A stretch of DNA of 64,000 nucleotides from Rhyacichthys aspro. Lineage: Eukaryota; Chordata; Actinopteri; Gobiiformes; Rhyacichthyidae. Positions 11,324 through 24,048 of this stretch are shown here, piece after piece; the stretch's first letter is position 1; every line of letters starts with the position of its first letter. Made by a program: the position numbers and the translations under genes. The stretch is from NCBI GenBank assembly GCA_036850595.1, contig CM072148.1, positions 23,859,352-23,923,351 on the forward strand, given 5' to 3'. Below the pieces are notes generated by a model that saw nothing but the letters and a program-made list of their open reading frames with translations, had not been told where the DNA came from and did not search any database.

Positions 11324-11954
11324 CCAGTCCCTCCACTATTTCGCGATGTTGCGATCGTAACTATTAACGCAAAATCAACCAAACTCCGTGAAATCAGTGT
11401 GACTTTGCAACTTTGTCCAACGCCACAACTTTCTCGCAGCTGCGATTGGCGAGTTGACCCACGAAGAAGAATGAGCCCACGTCATGCCGTGCTCCCCTCC
11501 CCCGTTCCACAGCGCTCTCAGATGGACCAGTCCGCTCGCGGCAGCAAAAAAGAAAAAAGAAAAAAAACACAAAAAAAACCCTCAAATCATATTTATAAGG
11601 CTACCCACCCAAAAGAAGCTGCTATTTATGGTTACATTTTTCAAGGGCAAAACATGTTTAGAGAGCTGCAAACTATGAACCTACTCGACAAATTACAGTA
11701 AAATTATTATATCCTAAAATGCATAAATGTATCTCAGCATAACCTGATGCATGCTGAGAGGTGGTGTTAATTAGCTAAAACATAATGTAAAACTGTATTC
11801 TCAACATTTGAGGTAAAATTATATCTAAAAGGGGTTGAACATTTTGGTTTAGTGTTAATAAATAATTTTTGATTGCAACTTTTGTAAAAAATGCCCTGCA
11901 AAATCAGGTTTTTAAGAACATCACAAAAATGGCTGCGAAATCCTGGAGGGACGG
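11324..11954. mobile_element. short DNA transposon with 5-bp direct flanks
   Basis: The left end CCAGTCCCTCC and the right end read inward CCGTCCCTCC form an imperfect inverted repeat, and both continue into ATTTCGC. The element is flanked by ACTAG at 11319-11323 and 11955-11959. Overlapping ORFs inside (11375-11701) are low-complexity Lys/Phe-rich and look like chance. The superfamily is unclear: a hAT would normally give 8 bp. Confidence 0.65.
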
Positions 11955-11959
11955 ACTAG

Positions 11960-14375
11960 TAAAGTGTAATGGGATTATTAAAGTCTTGTAGATGGGCTGT
12001 GATGAGTGTGAGCTGCTGGGAGAGGAGTACGGTGCACAGACTGAGGTGAAAGGCCATGTGAAAAGACAACAGCTACATTGGTGCTGCTCACAACTGCAGA
12101 GTGTGGAACATGGGCCACAAATAGGTTCCCATGACAGACCCCACTCCCCCCTCTGTTTGTGTTTTCATTCCTCCCACTGCTCTGTAGTTCAGTTCTACTC
12201 CCATTACTGTGTTCTTTTGATTGCGCTCAAATGTTGAAGGGAAAGGTCTCATTTGTGTTTGTTTGGTGTTGTTTTGGGTTCTGTTCCATTAATTGTTTGT
12301 TCCATGAATTTCACATTTCTCTTTCTTATAATTAATCCATCTTTAGTGCTCACAATGTTACCTCATAACACACAATGACAATATGTGGTCATGACAGCGG
12401 TGGGTCTTCTTTTGTTCACACAAAGGTGCTAAAGGCCAAAACTGATGCTGGTGCAGCAAATTTTTTTCCCCCTGAAATGCCTGCTAAAGCTGGTTTTACT
12501 TTAATCTGTTTGATTGGAGTTTGAGCAAAGTTCTCTGGCTCAAGAAGGTGGTTCTGTTTTGAGCGGGTTTTATCACCTTGGTAACTTAGCTTCACGGCTA
12601 CTCTGCTCCAAACCAGGTTTTATTCAGGACAAAATCCAAACTGGACCCATCAGCCAGAGGTAAAGTCACATGATCATGATCACAACGTTTGTTCTTTGAC
12701 CTCAATGACGGTGATCAATGACGAGCACATTGACATGTAATAGAGTTATTTGCTGCCATGATCTTTATGAAAAAATATTATTCCTCTACAGATTATTTAA
12801 TATTATCAAGGTAAAAGACTGCGCTTATATTTAGTTAAATGAAAACAACTGTTTGAGGATATGAGGTTTTAAATGGTAGAGAGTCAATCTATAAAAAATT
12901 ATTGTGATAAAAACTCATGATGCCTGCACTTCTCCTGAAGTCTGGACACCGCACTCGTGTTACTATTTGAACACCAGCTTTTCTTTATCTTGAAAGATAT
13001 TAGCAATTGCTGCATGGGTCTGTTTTTTACTGCACATGCTCACTATGTAATCAGTACTTTAAATCTGGATTGATAAAGCTGATAAATCCCTTTGTGAAGT
13101 AAAATAACCCAAATTGCAATTGTTAGGTTTTGTCTGCTCCACAACTACTCAACTGCACCAGGATTGGACGCTTATATTTGAGAGGGAGCTGATGGGAGAA
13201 AACAGATTTGTGTCAAGGAAAAGGAACTGTGGAACTCCCAGTCTACAGGAGGGGGGTGCTGAAGGACCAAGCCCCCTTCAGACCCCCTCCCCTGGGAGCG
13301 TCACTGCAGGCCTGAATTCCTTTGTGTTATTTTATGTTTTCCTCTGCTCTGCTGCAGTTTCTCCAACACTCAGCCTCACACCAGACAACGTTTCCATGTA
13401 CAGGGACAGACACAGCAGACTGCAGGGCTACAGCAAGGGACTATAGCATAGAGGCAAACTCTGCATATAATTAAATACTATTTGTGCCTAGATTCTACAA
13501 TAGAGGAGCTTCACAAAGTATTTTTGCTGTATTACTTGAATTAAACTTGTAATGGTACAGTTAGGAAATGCAGCAGACAGTGAGCTATTTTTAGATACCG
13601 TAGGGGAGAAGTCATGATTTAAAGGTTAAGCTCTTTAAAATATGAAAGTGTGTTGGTAAAGTTAATCCTAAATAATACCAAAAAACACAGTTGACTCATA
13701 TTGGAGAAGCACCAGGGTGTCTGGGGCTGTGCGTGCTTGTGTGGGTGTGTGTGAGAGAGAGCTGAGTGTAATGTGGCACCTTTAGCCAACAGGGTATACC
13801 CATGAGAATACAATATGTGTGGTGCTCTGAGGATAACTGTAAAGTGTTTATGTGACTGACACAGGCTGAGGCAGGCCCAGAGCTGACCCTCACTGACCCC
13901 AGACCCTTGCATGCACCCCCTGTCCTTCACTCCATTCTCCACCTCAACATTTACAGTGCAGTTTTTAGGCAGGAAATGTCTTTTTTGGGAAAAAAAGTCA
14001 CGCTATCTGGACCTCAAATCCCGGTCTGCTGCCCTAAAGCCATAAACATGCACATGTACATGCACATATTGAGCGACACTCCAGGTAACTGTGAGTTGAT
14101 TCTGACTGGAGGTGTCCACTGCTGATTCAGCTGTATATCGCATACAAGTAAATACCATGTAAACAACATAAACCAATTGGCTTTGCCCATATTTAGACTC
14201 TTTGCCTTGAATTCAGTTCTGGATGTTTGAGTTTGCTGATGCTGTTGAAGAGTGGGCTGTGATTCTGACTGACAGGAGCGTCTTGTGAGGCTTTAAGTTT
14301 AACAAAAAACAACGTGGATTAATACCGACAAAAGTGTCTCTGAGCAGGTTATGGAGTAGTGATTTGGATTGAAAC
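11960..14375. other. non-coding stretch, nothing recognised
   Basis: The small ORFs here have no familiar motifs and unremarkable composition. I saw no paired inverted ends or RNA gene. This is ordinary intergenic sequence as far as I can read it. Confidence 0.45.
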
Positions 14376-15115
14376 AGGGAAGAGTTTAGTTTAGTTTAGT
14401 CTTTATTTGTCAGGGAGCATGTACATACATTAATCTCACAAGGAAAAAAAAATGCTTTGTACCAGCTACAAGCTACTTTCCATCTGTAGTCCCTGGGCAG
14501 GTGAGCACAAAAATAAAACATTTCAGAATACAAAATTAACATTAATTCATGGTTAAAAAACTTACTATAATTGTTACTATTCATTGCCAAGCTATTTGCT
14601 AAAAAGGCATTTTAGTCTAAGTTCCTCATTACTTTAATATATATATATTTTTATATAAATAAAATAAACAAATTCATCACTAAAAATAACCACTAAAAAT
14701 ACTTAAGGATCCATTTATCTATAACAATAACCACTTAAAATGCTTACAATACACCAATAGCAGTAGTCACACATATGTACATACTTACATACATATAGGC
14801 AATAAACAATTCATCAAGAATCTAACAATCTAAGCCCCAAGTCCAGCCCTACTAACCCTAATCAAAAGAAGTGTTATTTGTTTAATGTTGACATATCTGT
14901 TTGCTCAATAGCCATTGTTGTGCCCATTGGAGAAAGTGTGGTGGTTGGTACATGTTTCAAGCTCAACTGGTAGTGAATTCCAATTTTTGGCAGCAGTATA
15001 TGAAAAAGAAGATTGTCTCATAGCAGAACGTTTGCGAGATGTTCTAGTCGTTTGGTCAGAGCTAAACTGAAAGAGCGGCAGGACATGGCTGTTGTGTGGA
15101 GTATGTTAACAACTA
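14376..15115 (-). pseudogene. 5'-truncated L2/CR1-like LINE, RT C-terminus plus 3' UTR
   Basis: On the minus strand, about 15115 down to 14925 translates in one frame to a peptide with the phrases RQSSFSYTAAKNWNSLP and VELET, then a stop. The 'SFSYTAAKLWNSLP' block is characteristic of the C-terminal end of L2/CR1-group LINE ORF2 proteins. The following 550 bp down to about 14380 would be the 3' UTR. Only the last about 60 codons remain, so this is a dead 5'-truncated insertion. No target duplication was identified. Confidence 0.65.
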
Positions 15116-15439
15116 GAGACGGTAAGAGATTGTCTGCCGTTAATATTAATGAAGTAGGCACAATAAGTTAATAATATGTAAAGTAGGCTATTTAAAAGGA
15201 GGTGTAGATGAAGAGTGTCCACTCACTGCTCTTTATTGCTCCTTTACAACCTGAAGAAGGTAGTAGACTTCTTCCACCAAACTGCATCATAAAACACCCA
15301 AACAATTACAGCATGAAAAAAATCTGAGGCTGTGTCGTACATGTAATAAAAAAAAAAACTTTTTGGCCCCAACCTGTTTGTTGCTCAAAGAGCAGATCTA
15401 GACTTGAGCCCGAAGTCACTGTCTGTCTTTGGTCTTGGT

Positions 15440-15900
15440 TTTTAGGTGAGTGCGGCAGCGGCAAACTGAGCCGGCGTCAGAACCATAAGGTGGGTCCGAA
15501 GCTGGCTTCGTGATGCACGTATTTATCCACAAACCTGTCCTTTTTTTGAACATTCTTGTAAAACGCTGCAAGTGCTAAGTGCTGTGAATATTTTTACAGG
15601 TGCAGTCGGCCTCGGGGACGCGCTCCAGGACGCGCACTGGCTTTGGTTCCTCCCACTTCAGCCTCGTATTAGCCTCACTCCTGCCCTGGCTCTTCTGCGC
15701 GGTTGTGAAGGCAGTGAGCGCCTCCGGTACGCAGCAAACCCGATCCAACACTGGGACTACGCGTGGACCTATATTGTCAAAGCTGCGCGTGGACGAGACC
15801 TTTGTACGTGTGTATTTTTTGCATCGTGAAGCGCAAGGAGCGGACATAACTTTGGCTATAGCTGCTCGGTGCAAGTTTTGGATCAACCAACTTTATGAAG
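15440..15900 (+). promoter_or_regulatory. CpG-richer region with candidate 5' noncoding exon of vasorin
   Basis: From about 15440 to 16350 the CpG density rises well above the surroundings. A strong donor, ATGAAG|GTAAGC, ends a candidate exon at 15900. A possible acceptor (TTTTTACAG) ends at 15599, so 15600-15900 could also be an internal exon. ORFs of 85-111 codons overlap here on both strands, as expected by chance in GC-rich DNA, and none resembles a protein. The next + strand coding exon with an acceptor is vasorin at 28036. I infer that this is its promoter/5' UTR, a common arrangement for that gene. Confidence 0.4.
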
Positions 15901-16946
15901 GTAAGCGCACTTTACTGAGGCACTTTCAGCTTTAAGCTACTTTACTTCAAGGAAAATATAAACTTGTTAAGCCACCGTTTAAACACAAACTACGAGATCC
16001 AACGTCGATGGTACTGATGTTGAAGAGCGGAGCAGTAGACACACAAAGAACTACTGTGGTCCTCCAGGTCGGGGGTAATCATTGACCGGGGCTGTTTAAT
16101 GCTGATGTTTTAAGTGTCAACGGTGCTTGGATTATTAGTGGAATCTCGCATTCCTCTGACCCGCGCCTCTATCTGAGTTGAGGATCTGAGCACAGGCCGG
16201 GGACACAGAGGCGAGTCTTCACACCGCGAAGCTGCGCTAACACTGTTAGATCCTATCTGTGCTCTACAGTCCCGTGCCTAATGCTTGGAAGGACTGAGTG
16301 GGTTCAAACAGAGAATACATGTATCGTTCTTTATTCTTATGAAACAGCCTTTAATCCTGAGAGGGTCCGGTGTTAGAGGAAAGATGTGTGGGGCTTAACT
16401 TCAGCGGAACGGATTTAATACATAAACATCAAACCTCCCTGAACATTAATTAATCTATATATAGTTCTGGCCACATTACACATTATCTTGCTACAGTGAG
16501 TAAATATTCATCATGGTACAGGGGCCGTGTCAGTCCAGTCCAGTAATGAAAGTTTTCTGCTCAGTGATGAACACGTGCCCAGCAGCAGAAACGAGCTCCA
16601 TACAGACTGAAGATAAGCTGTGCTTGTTTGTGTGTGTCTGGATCTGGACTGTGTAGTGGGCCTGGTCTAGTTTGCAACGGTTATGTGCTGATGCTCTGTG
16701 TGAGTTTTCTTGACTGTGTTACAATGCAGTTGTAAAAAGAGTACATTTCGCCATTCTCTCTATTGGCCAGTAGGTGAGCTCACCTGGACAGGTGTCACAA
16801 CCAGGACTGAATGAGCACCGCCAGCTGTTTGGTGTTCTTGGTTTAATATTGGTTTTATTTATAAAGCATACACCAGGGTAACTCAATGAACAACAAAACA
16901 TCAAGAAAACAGTTAATTAAAAACAACACAATAAAACTATATAGAG

Positions 16947-17034
<88 letters not shown>
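16947..17034. repeat. compound (CT)n(AT)n microsatellite
   Basis: About 50 bp of CT units run directly into about 35 bp of TA units. Likely length-polymorphic. Confidence 0.95.
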
Positions 17035-17039
<5 letters not shown>

Positions 17040-17554
17040 GAATAAGAGAATTAAAACATTTAAAAATCAGGTTTAATACCAAAAAGCAGTTCATATAGGA
17101 TGTATAGCACCAGCAGATCAGTCAGATAACTGAGGCTTTATCCAAGCAAAAATGTGTATATAAAACTGTCAAGTGTATTCTTTGAGCTGGAGCCAGTGAA
17201 GGGTTTTGTGCTCACATTTATATATATATGTTTAAAAAAAATTGTTTATGAATCATTTTTTACTTTGATGATAATTAGCTACAGTCAGCTTTCCTTTATC
17301 TTACTGCTAACAATCAGCTACAGTCTGAACAACAGCTAATAACAAGTATAGACAAAGCAGGTGGATATATCACACTCTTGTTCCCCTCTTCCTGATTCAG
17401 ATGGACCCTGCTCTGCTCGTGAGCGCCCAGCGCCCTGTGCTGCTCTTTCTGAGCGACAGAGATGGCGGCTGCAGGACGTGCGATATGTTTTTATTTATAG
17501 TTTATGATAACAGTAAATCTCTTTTTTGGATCGGTACATTTTTTTTAAACTTAA

Positions 17555-17560
<6 letters not shown>

Positions 17561-17585
<25 letters not shown>
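17561..17585. repeat. (TC)n microsatellite
   Basis: Twelve TC units following an A-run. Confidence 0.9.
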
Positions 17586-18189
17586 TATCCTAGCTTTTTA
17601 TTATTATAATTTTTTTTTTTTAACAAAATCACCTAATTTTACAGTTTCAGCTGCTGTCAGAATACGTGACCTAACTGTTTCTATGCTATAACTGATATAT
17701 TGACATCATTATTCAGTCATTATTCTCACAGATTTTTATTACCTACCTAAAGGTAGGTTTATGGTTAGGGTTAAGGTTTGTGCTTTGGGGTAATCTGCAA
17801 CTGTGTCCCCTGGAGTTACAGATCTCGGTAAGTCACAGGTCTCCGACAATGTACCCCGCTGAATCTTATGGTGGTATGCAGTTCTGGAGCCTACTGGCTC
17901 ACTTTCACCCCTTCGTACAGGCAAGTGCCCTTGGCCAATAAAGTTTTCGAAAATACTTCTGACCATAATCGACACAACTCTTTGGGATATAGGTCTAAAT
18001 CCCCAAGGCCTGTGGATTGGCAGAGATTCTTTAATGGTTTATACCTATGTTTGTTTTGGGGAAACCTGGCTGTTACTTGAAAAAAAATTACAAAATGATA
18101 AAATAAATGAACAGCTAAACAGTTTAATTCAGTGGTTCATTTTTGTTTTACAGCATTCTTAATTTAGCCCTTAAATACACATTTAATGT

Positions 18190-18286
18190 GATCGGTATCG
18201 GCTGTGATCAGTATCGGCCGATCACAATTTCAGTGATCGGTAATCGGTGATCGGCCTCATAAATCCTGATCGGAGCATCTCTAGTT
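18190..18286. mobile_element. terminal fragment of a hAT-type element
   Basis: This stretch repeats GATCGG / ATCGGTATCGGC phrases and ends CGGAGCATCTCTAGTT. Read inward from that end, CTAGAGATGCTCCGATC is a common fish hAT terminus. The same '..GCATCCCTAGTT' type of ending closes the repeats at 48871 and 54575. The opposite end was not found, so the extent is a minimum. Confidence 0.5.
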
Positions 18287-20884
18287 CTGTTGAAAATTAT
18301 GCACTTATTTGAGTAGCTTACTATATGGCTTGACTCTATGTGTAAAGTCTGCACAGCAGGGTTGTCCTGATTCAGGACACAAAGTAGCTGTGGTCTACAT
18401 CTAGACTGTGAGTATTGGTTTCTAGACTGTGTATGCTGTCTGTGGTTACTTCAGGGGCTTAAGGAACAATGAAGGCAGTCCCAGTCTAAAGCCCAGTATA
18501 TGCTGTGTATGAGTGTATGGGAAAGGCAAAGAAAGGTGCCGCCTGGGGGTCTCAGTCCTCCCGAGATGAGGGCCAGACAAACATTCCCCACTTGCTGTCT
18601 CAGCAATTTAGTCAAACTGTTTGTGAGATGCTGCAGCCAACACTTTGAGGTGACAGCTTAACCCCACACTCCCAACTCCCAGTGTGGACTAATCCCAAGG
18701 GTCAGCTAATAAGTGTTTAGGTCATACCACCAGGACCAGTACAGAGGAGAGAAGCAACGGAATGCCTCCAATCAGCAGTAAATAAGGCCATGAAGGCCGT
18801 TAAGTGTTACAAGCTGAAGTCCTCAGTTGGAGTATTTATCGGACGAGGTCAGAGGTCAGAGCCTGGTGGTGTTTAGGGTTTGATTTCCTGATTGTTCATG
18901 GCGAGGTTTGTTATGCAGTATGACTTGTGTCCAGGCTTGGCTTGCTCTCTTGTTGTTAGAGTAATGACCAGTTCGGATCTTTTATTTCAGTGTGGTTTCA
19001 AGTGCCCAGATAGACATTTACATGCATTTGACTGCTGCCTATACAACTTCATATTCAAAACTTCATATTCAAAACAATACATCTTCAACACAAAAAGCAT
19101 TTTCCTGCTGTTTTCTTACTATATTTAGCATAATGTAAAATACTGATGCATGGACACTGCCGAGTCACTAAAGCACACCAATGAATGAAGACCAATGTAA
19201 ATGTTAGCAGTCCAAAATGACCCTCAGAACACATGCTCAGTGAAGTCCTGGGTTTGATTCCTGGACTGGGAGAGGCCAAGTAAGGTCACAATTAGAGAAT
19301 TCACACTCACCATTAACACAACTCAAGCAGGTTAGCACGTTAGTACAGGACAGTATGGGTTAAGTCAGGATGGCATGCTCTCAGAGGCACTTCCATCATC
19401 CAAAGTGGTAGGAGGCATCCTACTGAGTGGTATAGTTCACTGTGGATTACCCCTGGAAAGGCATGTGTCTACACAATTCTGTGTGCAGTGCCACTACCCA
19501 AACTCACTCATTCTATTGTGCTGATTTTGTTACGTATGTTGTGTGAAATATTGCAGCTGCAGGCATTCTGAAAGGACAAATTTCCCTTTGAGACAATAAA
19601 GTTGATTTGAACCTGAATCAACAGGGTTTCATTTCTCGAAACTGTACTTAACTAAAACAAAGTTTGATATTTAATGGCGCAACGCAATGGTTTAGCTTTA
19701 ATCTTGATTACACTTACACTTTCTAACAGCCTGGAAATAGAACAAGAGACTGGAAGTATAGCCGTGTACTGCTGCAATAAAAAGTAGAAGCAACTTTTTA
19801 AACTTAGGAAATGTCACAAATTCTCATCATGTTTAATCCAATGTAGACTGCAAATTGAGTGTTTTTTATTCATAGAGCTCTATCGCCATAAGATACCAAC
19901 TTTTTACCATCTAATAAATGCAGCACCCAGTTCTTTCTTATAGGCTTTTGTCCAGCTCCAAAAAAGTACCACTAAATAAGAAATAATTAGTTTATTCTAA
20001 AATGTTGACTCATGAAAAAGAGACTTTTAATCCCAATAATCCAAATCTAATGTCACAAGAGCTCTGTGTCATTCTGAGCCCACAGATACGGCTGTGATAC
20101 ATCTGAGCGTATGTGGAGGTACCTCTGGTGAGACAAACCTGAAAGGCTCATGTTACATCTTTACAAGAGTGTTCGACACCCAAGGAATTCTAAACACACG
20201 ACGTGCTGTAACCAAGCATGCTCCAAACCGGACCCTCCCCCTTGCCCTCAGGGCTCTGGGGGATTCTCAGCCATGTTTCTAAAGACTCATACAGCACATT
20301 TAGAACAAAAGTGATGAGCTCAACTCTTCCTTCTCACACGAACAGCACATACAGTATATTTCTGTGATTTAATGTAACAGTCACAGAGGAATGTCTTTAA
20401 CCAAACCCAGAATGAATAGAAAAGGTAAAATAAACATTCTTTGACACCACATAGGTAGCTGTATGTTTTTGTTTTTTTTCAGTGCAGTGAACTTTAGGCA
20501 GACAGCAGTTGGTTTACACATTTTTCTATAGAAACCTAGGTGTAAAATAATAAAAAATATTTTCATTTCATTTTTTATAAAAAGCCTGCTAATTAAACCT
20601 TTAAAATGATTACAGTGCCTAAAACATAAGAGTATTTGTTTTTGTATCAGGTTTTGTGTGTGGGTATGTGTGGTGGTCGGTGTCTCTGTCGCAGGCCACG
20701 GGGCCACTTCAAAGGACCTGAGTGAGCTGCAGCTCAGGTAAGGACAGCTGATGGGCTTTGGTTACTGCTGCCATGTGCTCTCTTCCTTTAGGAAAAAATA
20801 CTGATGCAGTGGTTGGGACTGGAGAGTTGGCTTGTGGAGGTCTGTGATGTTGCACTAAGAACTTAACCTGACTCTGCCAGACAG
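18287..20884. other. non-coding stretch
   Basis: No gene recognised. A phrase around 19580-19610 (AAATTTCCC...CAATAAAGT) resembles the 3' tail of Rex1/CR1 LINEs but is too short to call. Confidence 0.4.
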
Positions 20885-21375
20885 AACTGCTCCACAGATC
20901 ATAGTCTATTTCTCAGTACCATCTGGGAAGGCTTCCCTTGAAAGCGTTTACAAAAGGGAGGTGCCTTCTGTCAAAAACTTGGTGTTGATTGGATAAAGCA
21001 CCGACTACTATCCGCTTACCATGAGGTTTATTTAGCCAATCATAGCAACGATATGACGTGCCACTCTTTGTGCTTCTTTCAAAGAAGAAATACTCTCTAC
21101 TTCTGATAAAACTGTTTTGATAGGAGCGTCAACGCTAACGTCTTTTGGCGTAGCCATGTTGATAACAAAGAGGAGAAGAGAGCGCTTGTTGCTTTCTCAA
21201 GTTAAAAACCCGCCTCTACGTGTTAGTGCTGCAACATCATTGGTCACAAGAGTCCGGTGAGTCCACGGTTCGACAACTCAAGCAGTTTGCTTGGCGCGAT
21301 ACAAGATGGATTTACAAGAGTTTTGGAAACTCCCAAATCTCGCAAGAATCCAGCTGCAGTGCAAGGTTACTAAAA
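20885..21375 (+). repeat. dispersed repeat, copy 1 (partner at 32795-33105)
   Basis: It shares ordered blocks with 32795-33105: CTGCTCCACAGA, a TTTACAAAGGG-like block, GTGCTGCAACATCATTGG (partner GTGCTGCCACATCATTGG), and CAAGATGGATTTACAAGAG leading to AAGAATCCAGCTGCAG. Same order and same strand in both, with this copy longer. No coding potential is seen. It is probably a nonautonomous element, class unknown. Confidence 0.6.
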
Positions 21376-21441
21376 ACTGTTCACTCTGATAAATGATGAC
21401 TGTTTCATTAGAGGAAAGACAGTGACAAAGTCAGTGCTTTT

Positions 21442-21483
21442 GGGTCAAATTCTGAGGGTCAAATTCTGAGGGTCAAATTCTGA
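21442..21483 (+). repeat. three tandem 14-bp units
   Basis: GGGTCAAATTCTGA occurs three times in a row without change, just after the dispersed repeat. Confidence 0.95.
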
Positions 21484-21603
21484 GGTCAGAAGTTGGTAAC
21501 AAGGACACATGATAAGTTATCCTCAGTTGTGACATTGTCAGAAATGTGGGACCACTAAAGAACCATGTGTGCGGTAATGCCCATAGAAGTATCCTAATTT
21601 TAG

Positions 21604-22773
21604 CATCCATCCATCTTCTTCTGCTCATCCAGGCCAGCTAAGAGACGTAGTCCCTCTAGCATGTCCTAGGTGTCCCTGAACACCCCTCCAAGAGGGTGTC
21701 CAGGAGGCATCCAGAACAGATGCCCGAGCCACCTCAGCTGGCTCCTCTCGACGTGGAGGAGCAGCAGCTCTACTCTGAGCTCCTCCCGAGTGACTGAACT
21801 CCTCACCCTATCTCTAAGGGAGCGTCCAGCCACCCTGCGGAGGAAACTCATTTCAGCCACTTGTATCTGGGATCTTGTCCTTTCGGTCATGACCCAGAGC
21901 TCATGACCATAGGTGAGAGTAGGAACGTAGATTGATCGGAAAATCAAGAGCTTTGCCTTGCAGCTCAGCTCCTTCTTCACCACGACAGACTGGTACATCG
22001 ACCACATTACTGCAGAAGCTGCACCAATCCGTCTGTCAATCTCCCGCTCCATCCTTCCCTCACTCGTGAACAAAATCCCAAGATACTTGAACTCCTCCAC
22101 TTGAGGCAGCTGTATATCTCCACCGACCTGAAGGGGGCAAGCCACCCTTTTCTGGCTGAGAACCATGACCTTGGACTTGGAGGTGCTGATTCTCATCCCA
22201 GCCGCCTAACACTCGGCTGCAAACCGTCCCAGTGCACGCTGATGGTCCTGGTCTGATGGAGCCAACAGGACAACATCATCCGCAAAAAGCAGAGATGAGA
22301 TCCTGTGGTCCCCAAACCGGACCCCCTTCCACCTCTGGCTGCGGCAAGAAATCCTGTCCATAAAAATTATGAACAGTACCGTTGACAAAGGGCAGCCCTG
22401 CTGAAGTCCAACATGCACCGGGAACAAGTCTGACTTACTGCCGGCAAAGCGAACCAAGCCCCGGTTGTACAGGGACCGGACAGCCTTTAGCAGAGGGCCC
22501 CGGACCCCATACTCCCAGAGCCTCCCTACACAGGACGCGGCGAGGGACACGGTCAAAGGCCTTCTCCAGATCCACAAGGCACATGTGGACTGGTTGGGCA
22601 AACTCCCAGGAACCCTCCAGCAGGAGAGGGCGTAGAGCAGGTCCAGAGTTCCACGAGCAGGACAAAAACTGCATTGTTCCTCTTGAATCTGAGGTTTGAC
22701 TATCGGCCGAATTCTCCACTCACGTACCCTGGCATAGACTTTCCTGGGGAGGCTGAGGAGTGTGATACTAATA
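21604..22773 (-). pseudogene. Rex3-like (RTE-clade) LINE, 5'-truncated reverse transcriptase
   Basis: Read on the minus strand this is the C-terminal two thirds of a non-LTR reverse transcriptase. In order: VDLEKAFDRVPR, LRQGCPLS-type (here LQQGCPLSTVLF), LLFADDVVLLA (catalytic YADD-equivalent FADD, about 22255-22295), ISTSKSKVMVL, a YLGILFTSEGR block, RSIYVPTLTYGHELWVMT, and RWLGH. The frame is broken near 22600 and 22200 (two or more indels or stops), and the last part is cut short at about 21666. The end at 21604-21625 reads on the minus strand as AGAAGATGGATGGATG, the short GATG tail of this family. The conserved RT block around 22380 matches what I remember of teleost Rex3. It is non-functional as read. 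Confidence 0.85.
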
Positions 22774-24048
22774 TTAGCAGTTAGTTAGAAACTAAACTCA
22801 CCAGAGGACTGTCAGGAGAAAGCTCAAGCTTTGTTTTTGAGAGTAATCCCCATGCAGTAATATGATAATGATCAAAAGCTATTAAAATTTAACCTCTGGT
22901 AGACAAACAAAAGTGGATTATTATTATTAAAGGATTTATTGGGGTAACTGTGCTGGAGAGAGAGAGAAAAGATGTGCATATACGTAGATTGGCTAATTTC
23001 GCACGGTCTAAACCCAAAGTTGCCATTATTGTGCGCCATGCCTCTTCTCCTTCTTGACGCTATCCTTTAAAAATTGGTGTTTGGTGGCGTACATTATATT
23101 AAACTTCTCCACCTCGAGAATTATCTTTTTGTTGTCCATTGTGAAACATTCACTGTAGTCCTGAATATGATGTGCCATGTTTTTGTCACCGCTGAGCTAT
23201 TAGAAAGCTTTTATTTTGAAAGGGTAACGGATGTTTATTTTGACACCTCGAGTCTACTTACTGTGTTTCCCCTGCTGTAGCTCTGTAGAGTGACACCAAT
23301 ACGCTTTAAAAATAAAACTCAACCTATCTTGCGGCATGCTGCTCATTACATGCGCGTATGCTGGTGTGAATTGTCAGACTAATAGAATAGAAAAAGAATT
23401 GGGGGTTAGTTAGAAGTTCAGAAACATAAATTGAGGGTGGGAAATTCAAAAGATACATTCCTTTGAACTGCTCCCTGTGCAGCTCCCAACAGAGGTTAAG
23501 CCTGTGTGACCTGACATGGGGTTAATGAGGCGGTCAGTGGCAGGAGGTGGCCCCCTGCCCTGTACTGGTGTGTGTTCAGCCTGGGTGTACACTGCAGCCT
23601 CTCTGCACAGCACTAATGGGAATGTGATCACAAATAACAACACTGTTTTTGATATTCCACCACAGATGTCAGCACAAATCACTTGGAGAAAACCCATGTT
23701 AATGTTTAGAGGGAAAGGCCTGTGTTCATAAATGCAGGAAGTGTGTGATGTGTTTAAAGCCCATGGATTTATATAAATCCTAGCCATAACCAGGGTTTGT
23801 ACTGTCTGATTCTGATAATATTCTGACATCTCAATCATAGCCAAACGCCATTAGACATTCATCTTTGGTGCATGTGTACAACTTAGTGGAACTGGAGCTG
23901 GACTAAGCTAGAGCTACAGTATGTTCCACTGGTCACTGCAGAGTTGAACAAAGGAACAGAAGAAGTAAACCAATGAGAAAATTAGGACTTATTTTATGAT
24001 TGATACCCTAATCCTCAGTCATTATAGATTTTGTAAGTCACAAATGAC
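22774..24048. other. non-coding stretch
   Basis: No gene or repeat family recognised. The ORFs here (for example 23446-23844 minus) lack motifs. Confidence 0.4.

Larger units (their letters stand above)
16351..18189. other. non-coding stretch with two microsatellites
   Basis: Apart from the simple repeats listed separately (16947-17034 and 17561-17585) I see no gene. The 17740-18080 segment has ORFs on both strands, but neither resembles a protein family. Confidence 0.4.

Noticed and set aside
15575..15935. ORFs of 85-111 codons on both strands in the CpG-rich region
   Set aside because: Overlapping on both strands without motifs; better explained as a 5' noncoding exon/promoter.
19560..19612. 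Possible Rex1/CR1 LINE 3' tail
   Set aside because: A single short phrase without upstream coding sequence; could be chance or another 3' UTR.
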